Positions 11,801 through 40,330 of a DNA stretch of 64,000 nucleotides are shown here, piece by piece. Source of the stretch: Argentina anserina (taxonomy: Eukaryota > Streptophyta > Magnoliopsida > Rosales > Rosaceae); the NCBI RefSeq assembly GCF_933775445.1, contig NC_065873.1, positions 24,428,001 to 24,492,000 of the forward strand, given 5' to 3'. The position numbers and the translations under genes were made by a program. Numbering within the stretch: position 1 is the stretch's first letter; the number at the start of each line of letters is the position of its first letter. The notes under the pieces are model-generated. The model was not told the DNA's origin and made no database searches. It saw only the letters and a list, made by a program, of their open reading frames with translations.

Positions 11801-13025
11801 GATGGAAGCATTACAGAAGAATAATACTTGGGAGCTTGTATCTCCACCACATGGAAAGAAGGTTGTGGGATGTCGCTAGGTGTTTACAGTGAAGCATAAT
11901 TCAGATGGGTCAGTAAGTCGGTATAAAGCACGCCTAAGCGAAGGGATTCACCCAAACATATGGCATAGACTATGATAAGACATTTGCACCTGTTGCAAAG
12001 ATGAACACTATCCGGGTATTTTTTTCTTTTGCTGCTAACATAAACTGGTCACTTAGACAGTTTGATGTCAAGAATGCATTTCTTCATGGAGAACATACAG
12101 AGGAAATGTATATGGATCTTCTGCCATGATATGTAGCTAGTTCTCCAGGTACCTTCATATGCAGAGTGAGAAAATCTTTGTATGGTCTTAAGCAATCACC
12201 TCGTGCTTTGTTTGGAAGGTTTTCACAATTCATGAGGAAGATTGGCTACAAACAGAGTAATTCAGACCACACATTGTTTCTCAAACACCAACAAGAGAAG
12301 GTAACAGCCTTAATTATATATGTCGATGATATGGTATTACTGGTAATGATACTGTTGAGATGGATAGATTACAGAAGCAGCTAGCCATAGAGTTTGATAT
12401 GAAGGATCTAGGTACACTCAAGTCCTTCTTGGGCATTGAGGTAGCCAGGGGAGTGAGGGTATCTATCTGTGTCAGAGGAAGTATATCCTTGATCTACTAG
12501 CAGAGACAAGTATGTTGGACGGTACACCTGTTGACACCCCTATTGAGCAAAATCATCATTTAGTAGAATATTCAGATCAAGTTCCTACCGATCGAGCTCG
12601 TTATCAGAGATTAGTCGGGCACTTGATATACTTGACTCATACCAGACCAGATGTTGTATACATAGTAAGTGTGGCAAGCCAGTTCATGCATAATCCGAGT
12701 AAGGATCACATGAATGTTGTTGTGAGAATTTTAAGATACTTGAAATCAGCTCCAGGAAGAGGAGTGATGTTTTCTAAACACAACAATGTTTTTGAAGTTT
12801 GTGGCTTCACAGATGCAGATTGGGCTGGAAGTATCACAGACAGAAGATCGACATCAAGTTACTTTACCTCTGTGGGAGGTAATCTGGTTATATGGAAAAG
12901 CAAGAAACAAAAGGTGGTGGCACGATCTAGTGCGAAAGATGAGTATAGAGGTATGACTCATGGTATATGTGAGTTACTGTGGCTGAGAAATATGTTATGT
13001 GATTTAGGTGTCAAACCAAAACTAC
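8860..13025 (+). pseudogene. Copia gag-pol remnant
   Basis: The polyprotein is broken by several stops and frame changes. Pieces in order are: gag/UBN2-like text (about 8928-9610); aspartic protease with WIIDSGASDHMI (about 9992); the pre-integrase zinc motif region (LWHRRLGHPSF, about 10400); the integrase core (PFELIYSDVWGP, then YVSFIDNCTHLSW); reverse transcriptase (SLYGLKQSPRALF, then IIYVDDMVLL near 12320); and RNase H (GFTDADWAGSITDRRSTSSY, then KKQKVVARSSAKDEYR, ending near 13025). The YVDD box and the RNase H aspartates remain but no continuous frame does. The element is not autonomous. Confidence 0.9.
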
Positions 13026-13285
13026 CATGAAATTGTATTGTGACAACCGGGCAACAATTGATATTTCACAGAATCTGGTACAACATGAACTCACTAAACA
13101 TGTTGAGATTGATCGTCACTTCATAAAAGAAAAGCTTGATGTTAATATTATTAGTTTTCCTTTTGTTCCTACATAAAACTAGCTGGCATATATATTAACT
13201 AAAGGTATTTCGAAAAAAAATGTCTTTTATGACTCGTTTGGCAAGTTTGGCATGATTGATGTGTATGCGCCAACTTGAAAGAGAA

Positions 13286-13467
13286 TGTTAGTTCAACAAC
13301 TTCTTGACTTATGTAATTGTTAGCTCAACAACTTCTTGACTTATGGACATATTGTATTTATGTAGTTATAGTAATTGACTTTTGTGTTTAAGTGATTATA
13401 TTAGATAGGTCTCATATAAATGTATGATCTGAACTTGTATGAATTACAATCATCTATATATATGATT
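13286..13467 (+). repeat. Copia 3' LTR
   Basis: About 182 bp, beginning TGTTAGTTCAAC after the purine tract at 13277-13285, alignable with the left LTR over its length, and followed by the ATGAC duplication. Confidence 0.88.
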
Positions 13468-13996
13468 ATGACCACCTGATAATGCTCCACTTCTTAATCT
13501 TCCCAAGAACGTTGTGACCCGTTGACTGAACCAATTTATTGGCGACGACATATTGACATGGTAGTTAGATGAAGCATGAGTATCTTTCATAATGCCATAT
13601 ACCAGAACGATTTGAGTAGCGCAGCGTGTAGTTCTCGTACCAAACAAATGCCTCCCTCTCATCAGGGCAAGCGTTAGAGAGAAGACGAATGGCGGAGTTT
13701 CTAAGGTAAGTGGAGCAGGAGTCGCCCTCAAGATCTCCTCTACAAAAGCCGGTTGCGTAAGATTTGTCCGGGATTTCGCCATAAGATGAATTGTATAATC
13801 CGGTATAAGTGGCATTATTGGAGAAGGGGAGGTTGAGAAGAATATGGATGAGGTTTTTGCCAAAGGTACCATTAACGGCAATGTTGTAAGTTGTAATAAT
13901 AGTTGTCTTGGAAATGTCTTGGCTCAAGGGCTTGAAGCTGGTCAATACTGGTGATCAGGGCGAGAGAAAGGAGTAAAAGAGATTTGGAGAAACCAT

Positions 13997-14729
13997 TGCG
14001 TGCATAGCTAGCTTGTTTAGGGGAATGAGGGGGTACAATACTCCATGACTTAATATAATCATTTAATTAGAGACAGCAATACCATTTCTGCGCCTATAGT
14101 TTTTCTCAAATAAAATAAATAACAATAAGAAAAAAATTCCGGTGCCGAGGTCGAACCCGGAGAAACAAGATTTTCCATAGCAGTGTGCTACACCGGATTA
14201 GATGTTTAGTCATTGCTTATATCTATAACTAAGCGTCCATATGGGCTGAAAACCCGAATAATTGGGCTTTGTGGGCAGTCATTGTAACAAATGGGCTCGA
14301 ATTAGTATTTGGTTCCGCCACACTGCATGTGCATTTTACCTTTTCTTTTGTTAAGTATGTCTTGGTTAGAACGCATGTTCCAGCAGTAAAAATCATTGGC
14401 GTACTCCAAACTAGGAAAACTCGTCGGTTTCGGGTTTGAATTACAGTTAAAATGCCGCCAGAAGTTTCGTACGCATTTACAAATGTAAAGTTGACTTATT
14501 ACTAGTCCAACTTAGAATAGCCATGATATTAATTAACAAGAAATCAACAGTGCATATAAAATAAGACTATAATGGTATCAATACAACGATTTCACCATCG
14601 ATAGACGAAGACCAGATGAGGTTCCTAAACCCCACACACCAGTGGGGAGAATAGGAGATGATTGCTTTCTTCCAACTTACAAGATAAGGTCCAGACCACA
14701 CAATAAATTAAGTGATCTAGCTAGGAGCC
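13997..14729. other. divergent intergenic region between CRK-B and CRK-C
   Basis: Head-to-head spacer of about 730 bp between the dead CRK-B start and the CRK-C start. It contains a possible tRNA-derived sequence (14136-14200) and otherwise no gene. The CRK-C promoter should lie in its right part; CAATAAATTA sits just upstream of the start, but I see no clear TATA box. Confidence 0.5.
14136..14200 (-). repeat. possible tRNA-derived (SINE-like) sequence
   Basis: On the minus strand, a box-A-like stretch (GTGTAGCACACTGCTATGG) is followed about 30 bp later by a box-B-like stretch (GGGTTCGACC) and then a T-rich run. The match to pol III boxes is imperfect and no target duplication was found. Confidence 0.3.
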
Positions 14730-28045
<13,316 letters not shown>

Positions 28046-28886
28046 TGTACAAAAAGGCTGCTAATTTTTAAGGATGGGTTCTGATCGATCAATGTCTGAA
28101 AGATGGCAACAATTTGGTCCAGGCTAGAATTCTAGATGAACAAATTTCTTAGACCAAATCCAAGTGCCTACGTCCATGATAAGTGTGATATATGAATAAT
28201 ATCCATCGACCTAATGATCGATCTGGATGATTTTTTGTTACAGCTATATATATATATATACGGTAGAGATGTGAAAACTTCACCAAAAAGTGAGTTAAAT
28301 AACGAATTTCACTCTGTAATTTCAAAGTGAAGATTCACTCTGCATATAGACTAATATATATTTGGCTTCACTTTTCTGTCAATTTTTTTTCATCTTAAGT
28401 GATTTGATATTTAGGTTTTGTCGTTTCAAGGGTTTGAGTTTTGTCTTGTGTCCTCACTTGATTAGCTGATGATGAATGTTAAGTGTACTAGCAGGGAAAA
28501 AATATCAAGAAAAAAAATCATGAAGTAAATGAGTTAACAAATATAATCGTACAAATATTAAATTCCTTGTGTTTTTTGTTATTAAAATAAAATATATATT
28601 AAATAACAAAAATGGCAATCATGTGCATGACATGTGACCACAAATTAGATGAAAAATGTTAAATTTAACGGTGAGAGTGCAAATCGACAGTTTTTACCAA
28701 GATGAAAAGACAAATTTTCGCATTTACAAATTCGGAGTGTAAATTGACAATTTGAACCAGGGGTATATTTTAGCAATTTTGCCTTTAGAAAATGAAACCT
28801 CATTTCTTGCTTTCTGATGATAAGAATACGATCGCGATGATTTCTTGGAATCATCTGAGGCCATAACCGCTGCTATATGAGATCCA
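28046..28886. other. convergent spacer between CRK-C and CRK-D
   Basis: About 840 bp between the two stop codons; it must hold both 3' ends. Fragments of the foldback MITE family lie at 28279-28420. No gene is seen. Confidence 0.55.
28279..28420. repeat. foldback MITE fragments
   Basis: Text like the right arm of the MITE at 30508-30895 (ACCAAAAAGTGAG, then TTCACTCTGTAATTTCA) is followed by text like the left arm (CACTTTTCTGTCAA, then AAGTGATTTGATATTTAGG). The order suggests two partial copies. Confidence 0.5.
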
Positions 28887-33190
<4,304 letters not shown>

Positions 33191-33224
33191 TACTCAATAC
33201 TCGCTTGGTGACACATGGCGGTAA

Positions 33225-33233
33225 ATCTATATA
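33225..33233 (-). promoter_or_regulatory. TATA-like box of CRK-D
   Basis: TCTATATAC on the plus strand (minus GTATATAGA), about 35-43 bp upstream of the ATG at 33190. The spacing leaves a very short leader, so the start site may lie elsewhere. Confidence 0.35.
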
Positions 33234-35001
33234 CGGATTGCCATAGAGTAATTGATTGATATGATGTAGCTTTCATATACCGATCAATTTAAGTTTGTAG
33301 CTCTACAGATTAACAATATTTAATTAAGAAATGATCAAAACTTTAACGAGGATATTCTTCAACATCGATTGCTAGCGTTTAATATGTAAATGAAATAAAA
33401 GTGGTTGAGTGAGGGGGTACGTATGGACAAGGCCGGCAAAGATTAATTTCGGAGAAGAATCTCCGATCCGGCACTAGCTAGGCCACATCATTTGGGATTT
33501 CTCTGAAAAGTATTTGATAGAACTGGCAGTGCATATAGTTATGATGCGCGTATTTATGAATTAAGATGAATAGATACGCTCAAGTCTGGGGTTCTGCCTA
33601 GCCACTTTCACAGAAGGAATTAGGTTAGTACCGGAACAGATAATGAGTTTGGATAATCGCTCAATTAGTACTCAATTAGCTAGCAATATATACGCCTGAT
33701 GTCTAGAAGTCTTGATCGATCGAGTCCGTAGATATGTTTGCTCGAGCAAGCTAGTCTAATGTGATATGTATCATCACTTACCGAAGCAGAATATGAAGAT
33801 GAAGTAGAGTATTAAGCTACTCAAGATAATAGATGAAACTAAACAAACATATATGCATTACTAGTTCCTCTCAAGTAATTGATAAACCAAGCAAGCTTGT
33901 GATTTGTTTTGAGTAATTGATCGATAAACAAACCAATCATCAATTGGTTTGCAATAGTAATGCCAAAAAGTAAATTATAAAATTTTGGAAAGAATCCAGA
34001 CCACATCGAGATAGATCATAGATGAAGCCAATACCTAACGTATTAGTACAGCACGATAAATCTAACACAACTGACAAATTATGAGGAGCTGATTACGTTA
34101 CCTGTCGAAGTTGTATTATACTTGTAAACCTCGTTTTCTAGGCCATTCTATCGGTTTTGCTGTTGTAGTTCACTTGTAGCCTCGCCGATTCAGAGTCTAT
34201 ACTTACATAATACACGCATGGCACCAGTCAATAATAAGTTATCAAGGGATGAATTTATCACGAAATGATTAACTTCCTCGAAGTATACTAACATATACAC
34301 CACACCACAAATATGTATTTCTTTTTGCTTGATGTATTGATTGAATTTGTTATATATTTTCTTCTCTCATATATATTCCACTCGAAAAGAATCTCAAGAA
34401 AAGTCAAGCTGATGAACCTCTTCAAGTTAGTGACATATTAGATGATTTCGATCCGAACTAATATTGGAGGGTAGTGTTAAATTGTTTTTACTTCATCGTG
34501 AGGGCATACTCACAGATACAAATAGGAACGAAATCATTTGGTTATAGACAGAACACAGAAACGAACATATATGTCCAATTCGGAATCTCAATCGTGTACT
34601 AACTACTAACTTATTGAATGGGCCGGCCACTTTGGATGATCATCGATCACTTGCTCTTGATCACTGTCTTCCAAGAATCTTTCCACCTAGAAAAAGAACA
34701 CTTGGAACGTCCAAAATGTGGACAAGTAGGTACTTATCAAGCATCAACAATGCACAATTACTTAAATACAGTCTTATTACTTACGTTAAATAATTAAATT
34801 GATGCTGGTTTCCCCAAAGAAACAAGAAGCCGTTCAAGATAATGATACTACGTGTCAATTCGATCTTGTCCGGCAACGTCTTACATGTGGATAGGCGAAC
34901 GGTGTAGCTAGCTCACTTAATAAGCTCCTCTGGTTAGGTATATCTCCTCGTTATATCATCAACGGGGTATATCATATGTTCATATTGGTTTAAACTCCCT
35001 A
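33234..35001. other. intergenic, CRK-D upstream
   Basis: AT-rich sequence between CRK-D and the solo LTR; no coding or transposon homology recognised. Confidence 0.5.
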
Positions 35002-37884
35002 CGTAATAACCCGATTTTTCGGAACGATGTTTGGTTTGTTTAACTTTTATAAAGTTGTGAAATTCATTGAGAGTGAAATTTAGTTGCTTGCGACATTTCG
35101 AAACGAAAACGGAAACGTTCTCGGATCGTTTAATTTGAAAAACGTTACGTTTCCGAACGAATATATCGACTTTTATTCCGTCGCTCGTTTGCGAAAACTT
35201 CCTTCACGAAAGTTGTAGGGCTCGTTGATACGAGTTTGTGGATATATGACGCGTTCCAATCGGACGATGTACGTAAAAGTTATTAACGTTAGAATTTGTT
35301 TCCAATTTTAGAAACGGGTATAAATAGTTAAGTAGTGGAGTTAGGGTTTCCATTTCTGGAAACCCTCACCCCGCGCCTCCCTCCTTTCCTCTCCCCCTCG
35401 CGACTCTCTCTTCCCGATCTCACATTCTCCTCAAATCACCCCGGCGATCTCCTCAGCCGGAGCAACGTGGTTCTCACCGCCACGCCCTACAGCCTCACAA
35501 GTTCCCCCGCAAGCGACCCCGAGTTCGCCGCACCGTGCCTCGCCGCCACGAGCTTCGTCGAGACAAACCGAAGCTCGGAGGTTACCCCGCCGCATCACGC
35601 ATCTTCGCCGACGAAGCTAGGGCACGGGGACTAGCTCACTGTCGCCGCCTCTCCCCCTTGGCACCACCTGCGATCAATCGAGGCGCAGATCGAGTCACCA
35701 TCACACTATCGGCTCAACCTCCACCTTCGCATGGTTCTAGCTCCTCCGGCGACGTCACGGTGACTTCGAGGAACGATTGAGGTAAGGGATCAATTAATTG
35801 AGTGTTTATGATTGAAAATTGTTGGTTGTTTGTGATTTTTGTGGAGATCGGAGAGAGAGGGTGGATTACCGCCACATTAAGCGGCGCGTGTGGGAGTGTG
35901 AGGTGGCGTAGGGGCGGCCTAGGGCCGTACAGGGGTGGAGGAGGGAGAAAAGAGAAGATTTGGGGCGGCGGTGGCGTCATACGCACCTTGGTTGGTGTCG
36001 ACGCGTGGGCCCCACGCACTGCCACGCGCGGTCGCCGGTGAGTGGCGCGTGTACCCCACGCGCCGCCACGTGCGGCGGCGCGTGAACAGTAACTCCGACA
36101 CAGTAAATTGTAAACTTTTATTTTTACGTACAGTGAATGTAAAAAGTAATTTCAGAAGGGTAAATCAGTAATTAATATTTACTGAAACAGTATTTACATT
36201 TGAATAGTAATTATACGTATAGAAATACGTAAACAGAATGTACTCGTACAAGAATACGTAATGGATGTGTATTTGTACAGTAATACATAAATGGTGAATA
36301 TGTGAATAGTACACAGTGAATAGTACTCAGTGAACAGTAAGTTCGTAAAACCAGAAATTGCTGAACAGTAACCGATTATTACTGTTTCGGCATTTAAAAG
36401 TTTACGAAACGTTTCTAAATTCTTTTTTTATCTTTTCAAGGTGATCGATAAATCAAGGAAATGAATTATCTTCGGAAATTGTGGAATTACGCTCGAGTTG
36501 ATAAGGTGAGTAAAATCTCACATATTTACGAATCTACCCTTGCGGAAATTCAAGATTCTGCAAGAGTTTTTAATATTGAATTACGACATGTATACGATAT
36601 AGTGGATTACATATATACTGTATAAATGGTAATAAGTACATATATATAGTTCGCTATATTATATACTGTTATGAATTCAATATGAATTGGTCATTTCGAT
36701 GACAAGAATTATATATTGAGCAAGTGATTTAATTTGTACAATATGAGGTGTGATTATTGTACGTGGTTTTAACATGGTGTTTGATTAAACGTTTTGTCTT
36801 CTGACGTGTTTATGAAATATGACATGTATATAATATAACGGATTTTATATATATTGTATAAATGGTAAATAGGTACATATATATAGTTTGCTATATAATA
36901 TACTGTTATGATTTTATCATGATGGTGTCATTTTGATGACGAGATTTATATATCGAGCATGTGATTTTGCTTTGTACAATATGAGGTGTGATTATTGTAC
37001 GTGATTTTAACATGGAGATTGTTAAAATGTTGATTTGTCTTCGGACTTGATTTTTGGTACAATATGAGGTGTGATTATTGTACGTGATTGGCATGTCGGG
37101 ACCTAGCCTTTGGCCGGGCGAAAGTTACGATACAGTTAGAGCTCTAGTCTGTCTGCCGGAGTACTGCATGTGAGGTAACAGGTGGTTATCGGCACATGAG
37201 TACTCATATTTTTGGATGTTTGGTAGCAAATGGTTGCCCAATATCGGCGGTGTACTACGTGAGGCGTAACAGATGTGTACCAGCGTTCATAAGTACCCGT
37301 ATTATAAATGTATTTGGGTAACCAGAAGGGTTCCCGATTCTCATGAGCACTTTCATTTCATATGTTTTTGGAACAACCAGATGGGCCGTTCATTGACTCA
37401 TGAGTGCATTTATATTTGTTGATTTGTGGATTTTCGTATATAATGATATGCGAGTTATATTTTCATTTTACTCATACGAGCTATAAGCTTACCGGGTTTG
37501 TGTTTACAATCCCGGTGCACCAATTCGATGGTGTAGGGGATAATTCTGCAGGTGCTCATTAGTGGACATCGAGAGACGACTTCGGAGACTCGAAGTCGTT
37601 CATTATTCCTGTTTGTGGTGAGGTTTCTAGTACGGATTTGTGTGTGAGAACTTGTGAGGATTTATTTGTGAGTTTTGTGAGAGATTGTGAGGATTATTAC
37701 ATTTCCATTTTATGTAATGTTGAATTATAAATTTGGTTTGTAATAATTAGTTTTCTGAGTTGTATTGTGAACTCAGTAATGATCCGCTGTGCATTTAAAA
37801 CGATTTCGATTCGTTGAGATTTGTTTTGGTATTTATCGACTTTGAAATTTTGAATTTTCTGCTCGAAATTTCGGGATCGTTAAA
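35002..37884 (+). mobile_element. solo Tekay LTR
   Basis: A 2883-bp copy of the Tekay LTR in plus orientation with no internal region next to it. The start reads CGTAATAACCC (family TGTAATAACCC) and the end GATCGTTAAA (family GGTCGTTACA), so both terminal dinucleotides are altered. The TATA box is at 35319-35326 and three GTACAATA inverted repeats are at 36735-36761, 36974-37000 and about 37067-37093. No convincing 5-bp target duplication (CCCTA on the left, CCGTC on the right). It is the usual product of recombination between two LTRs, and is older than the copy in CRK-C. Confidence 0.88.
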
Positions 37885-38965
37885 CCGTCTGTTGTATACT
37901 GTATAGCATCAATGAAATGTCCAGACGATCTAGCACAAGATCTAAACATTGTACTTTTAAAGCACAAAAAACAAATCATGCATGTACTGCAAACAGTAAT
38001 TTAAGCAATAAAGGATGGCTGTGATGATTGGAGGAGTCAATTTCGACCTAGTTAGCAATAGTTCTTACATATAAAGCTAGACCAACATGATTGAGCAATA
38101 TAATTTACAAATTAACGAGTCTGGCTAGAAAAAGAAAAAATCATCATGAGTGAACTGGAGTGTGAGAGAGATGAGATTCTGGCCTGCTGTTTCCACTTTC
38201 ATATATACATGAATCATTTAATCACAGAATTGAATGGAATGATGGACCTACGTACTTCCCTACTTTGATGGCCACCAACAGCATTGTTGATTGAAAATAT
38301 CCCACTTTGAATGCTTCAACTGGTTTTTTTGCAGCCCTAAATTTCTCAAACAGAAACTTTCAATCATCAAAGTGCAAGTCCAGTTCGCACCCCATTAGCA
38401 AAACTACAGAAGTATATTCCTCTCATGTCATATATCTTGGTCACTCTCGATCGATCTCATAATATCTTTCATATATTCTTGTCCATGGGGCCGTAAGGTT
38501 TCAGGATCGCGTTCATTAATCGCTCGCAGCTTTTGCTTTATGTTCATTACAGATTCCAATTGCATGCCTTTTCTCTTATGGTCGTGGATTGTATGATTGA
38601 GTGTTTGATACTAAAATAACATGAAATCCACGAACACTGGAGCCATGGTCACTATCAGATTCCTCATTCCTGTAGGCTTTTAATACATTCAAAAAGATAC
38701 TTGCATGCCTTGCAAAACTAATTATCATTGGAAGTTGGTGTATGAAAACTGTACAGCCTTATGCATGCTGTAAAAGTGTAAACTGTAAAGATTAAGGTAG
38801 CGTTAATGTAGGGTTTATGTTTCGGAAACGGACCAAGATGCCAGTAAACTGACAATTAATATTGGATGCAATTTTCAGCCACTTAGTTCATTCACAAAGA
38901 TCACTACTAGGGAAAAAAAATCAGTGCTCCCGAAGAACCATGTGACAATGTACAGTTATCCTCCT
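37885..38965. other. intergenic
   Basis: No coding sequence or repeat family recognised. Confidence 0.5.
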
Positions 38966-39357
38966 CAATGGCGGATCTAGGATTACAACATCGAAGATTC
39001 TTGAACTTCTTAACTTAGAACAAAATAGTGGGGAATCTCGACAATTTTTCATGATAGAGTTTAATTAATGAATAAGAGAAAATACTAGAGGTGGTATTGT
39101 ACTTAAGAAAATTGGAGATTTAACGAAAAAATTATTACAAAATTAGAAAAAATAGTAGAAGTAGACTACAGGAACTGAGTAAGGGAAGAGTAGGGAAAAA
39201 TCAAAATCAACCTGAGGACATGGAGGCTTTCTTAGGTTGGGGATGCTTGAGTCTCCCTAAAAAAAGGCTAACGAGTAAAAATGACCATAAATTTTCTTGA
39301 AAGCTTTTGGGTTTGGGGATCCTTGAACCTCCCTAAAAAGGGCTAGATCCGCCCCTG
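38966..39357. mobile_element. decayed hAT-type MITE
   Basis: A 392-bp segment with inverted ends: CAATGGCGGATCTAGG on the left, and CAGGGGCGGATCTAGC read inward from the right. The flanking octamers ATCCTCCT and GTCTTCTC differ at four sites, all transitions, so the target duplication is uncertain. Confidence 0.6.
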
Positions 39358-39475
39358 GTCTTCTCAACTGTTATATTTTGACACATGAATTTATTACATC
39401 AAAATTATAATTTTACATATTTTTATTATTTGTGAAATGACTTTCATGAGAATTGATAATTTTGAACTAGAATTT

Positions 39476-39565
39476 CGGGTTTAGAGTTTAGAGTTTAGGG
39501 TTTTAAGGTATATGGTTTAGAGTATTGAGTTTTAGAGTTTAGGGTATTAGAGTGTAGGGTGTAGG
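39476..39565 (+). repeat. degenerate telomere-like repeats
   Basis: A run of TTTAGGG-like units (GGGTTTAGAGTTTAGAG, TTTAGGGTTTTAAGG, GTTTAGGGTATTAGAG and similar) over about 90 bp, resembling the plant telomere repeat TTTAGGG. Confidence 0.6.
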
Positions 39566-39599
39566 TTTTAGAACGAAACCCAAATTAGCTTAAATATGA

Positions 39600-40330
39600 T
39601 TTTTTTAAAAAAAACAATTAAATCCAAAGTGTTAAATGAAAAGACAATCATATTATTGTTAATTTAATGACTCTAGATCATTATAAAAATTATATTTTTG
39701 TGGATCTTTTTTATCATTTTTTTCATCACAATAATGCTTTAAAATATAATTAAAATTTTAATATTTACGAAAGTATGTTTGAAATATGTGTGTGTGCGCA
39801 AAAAATATTTTCAAAATTAAATTCATCCAATAAAAATATAGACGTGTGTATCATAAATAATTTTGTCAGAAATTGTTTTATATTTTTTTTAATCTAATTA
39901 ATGATTCAATAGAGAATATTTGGTAATTGTAGTCATTAATTATAATCATTAATATAATTTGTAAATGTAAATAAAATTTAGAAACTGAAAAAGTCATGAA
40001 ATAAATTTTAAAAAAAATTGACATATTTAGTGACAGAAAATATTAGATTTTTTGGGTAAGATTATAATTAAGAGGATACGCAAATTCAAAGATAATTGAT
40101 TAATTCAATTAGATGAAAACTTTTTGGTAAGATTCTTTTATTTTGGTAATTAATTCTCCCTTAATTATTACTGAAATTATCTTTAATAAATAAAATATAA
40201 AAAATTAAATTATTTACAAGTATATGATTGTCTCTTTTTTAAAAAATAAAATTTTGTAATATTTTAATTATTGACGTGGAATGACATATAAGATTATGAC
40301 ACTAAAATTTGACGCGTGAGTAAAGATGAA
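39600..40330. repeat. AT-rich repeat shared with 31010-31620
   Basis: Similar segments in similar order to the repeat in CRK-D intron 3 (AGTCATTAATTATAATC, AAGTCATGAAAT, GACATATTTAGTGAC). Ends are not defined. Confidence 0.4.

Larger units (their letters stand above)
8168..13467 (+). mobile_element. Ty1/Copia retrotransposon, complete but decayed
   Basis: A 5.3 kb element with short LTRs (8168-8346 and 13286-13467), flanked by the perfect 5-bp target duplication ATGAC (8163-8167 and 13468-13472). A primer-binding site matching initiator-Met tRNA (GTATCAGAGC) follows the left LTR, and a purine-rich tract (GAAAGAGAA) precedes the right LTR. Between them, gag, protease, integrase, reverse transcriptase and RNase H occur in Copia order. 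Short LTRs and the protein text suggest an Ale-like lineage, but I cannot assign it firmly. It is inserted in the exon of CRK-B. Confidence 0.93.
7880..13996 (-). pseudogene. CRK-B: DUF26 pseudogene split by a Copia element
   Basis: A CRK exon 1 homologue lies in two pieces on either side of the Copia element at 8168-13467. The N-terminal piece (13996 down to 13473) has an ATG at 13996, a signal-peptide-like start after one frameshift, a first Gnk2 domain (GTFGKNLIHIL, CRGDLEGDSCSTY with the third motif Cys changed to Tyr, YSNRS) and the start of the linker. The C-terminal piece (8167 down to about 7880) holds the second Gnk2 domain (YGLVQCSPDLSE) and a tail very like CRK-A. The two pieces join in one frame when the Copia element and one copy of the ATGAC duplication are ignored. 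At least three frameshifts or stops (signal peptide, after YSNRS, and after SPDLSE) show the gene is dead. Closest relative in the window is CRK-A, so it is probably a tandem duplicate. Confidence 0.85.

Noticed and set aside
13450..13881. 143-codon minus-strand frame as a separate gene.
   Set aside because: It is the frameshifted second half of the first CRK-B piece plus a few bases of the Copia LTR.
38966..39357. 8-bp target duplication for this MITE.
   Set aside because: The flanking octamers match at only four of eight positions; reported only as uncertain.
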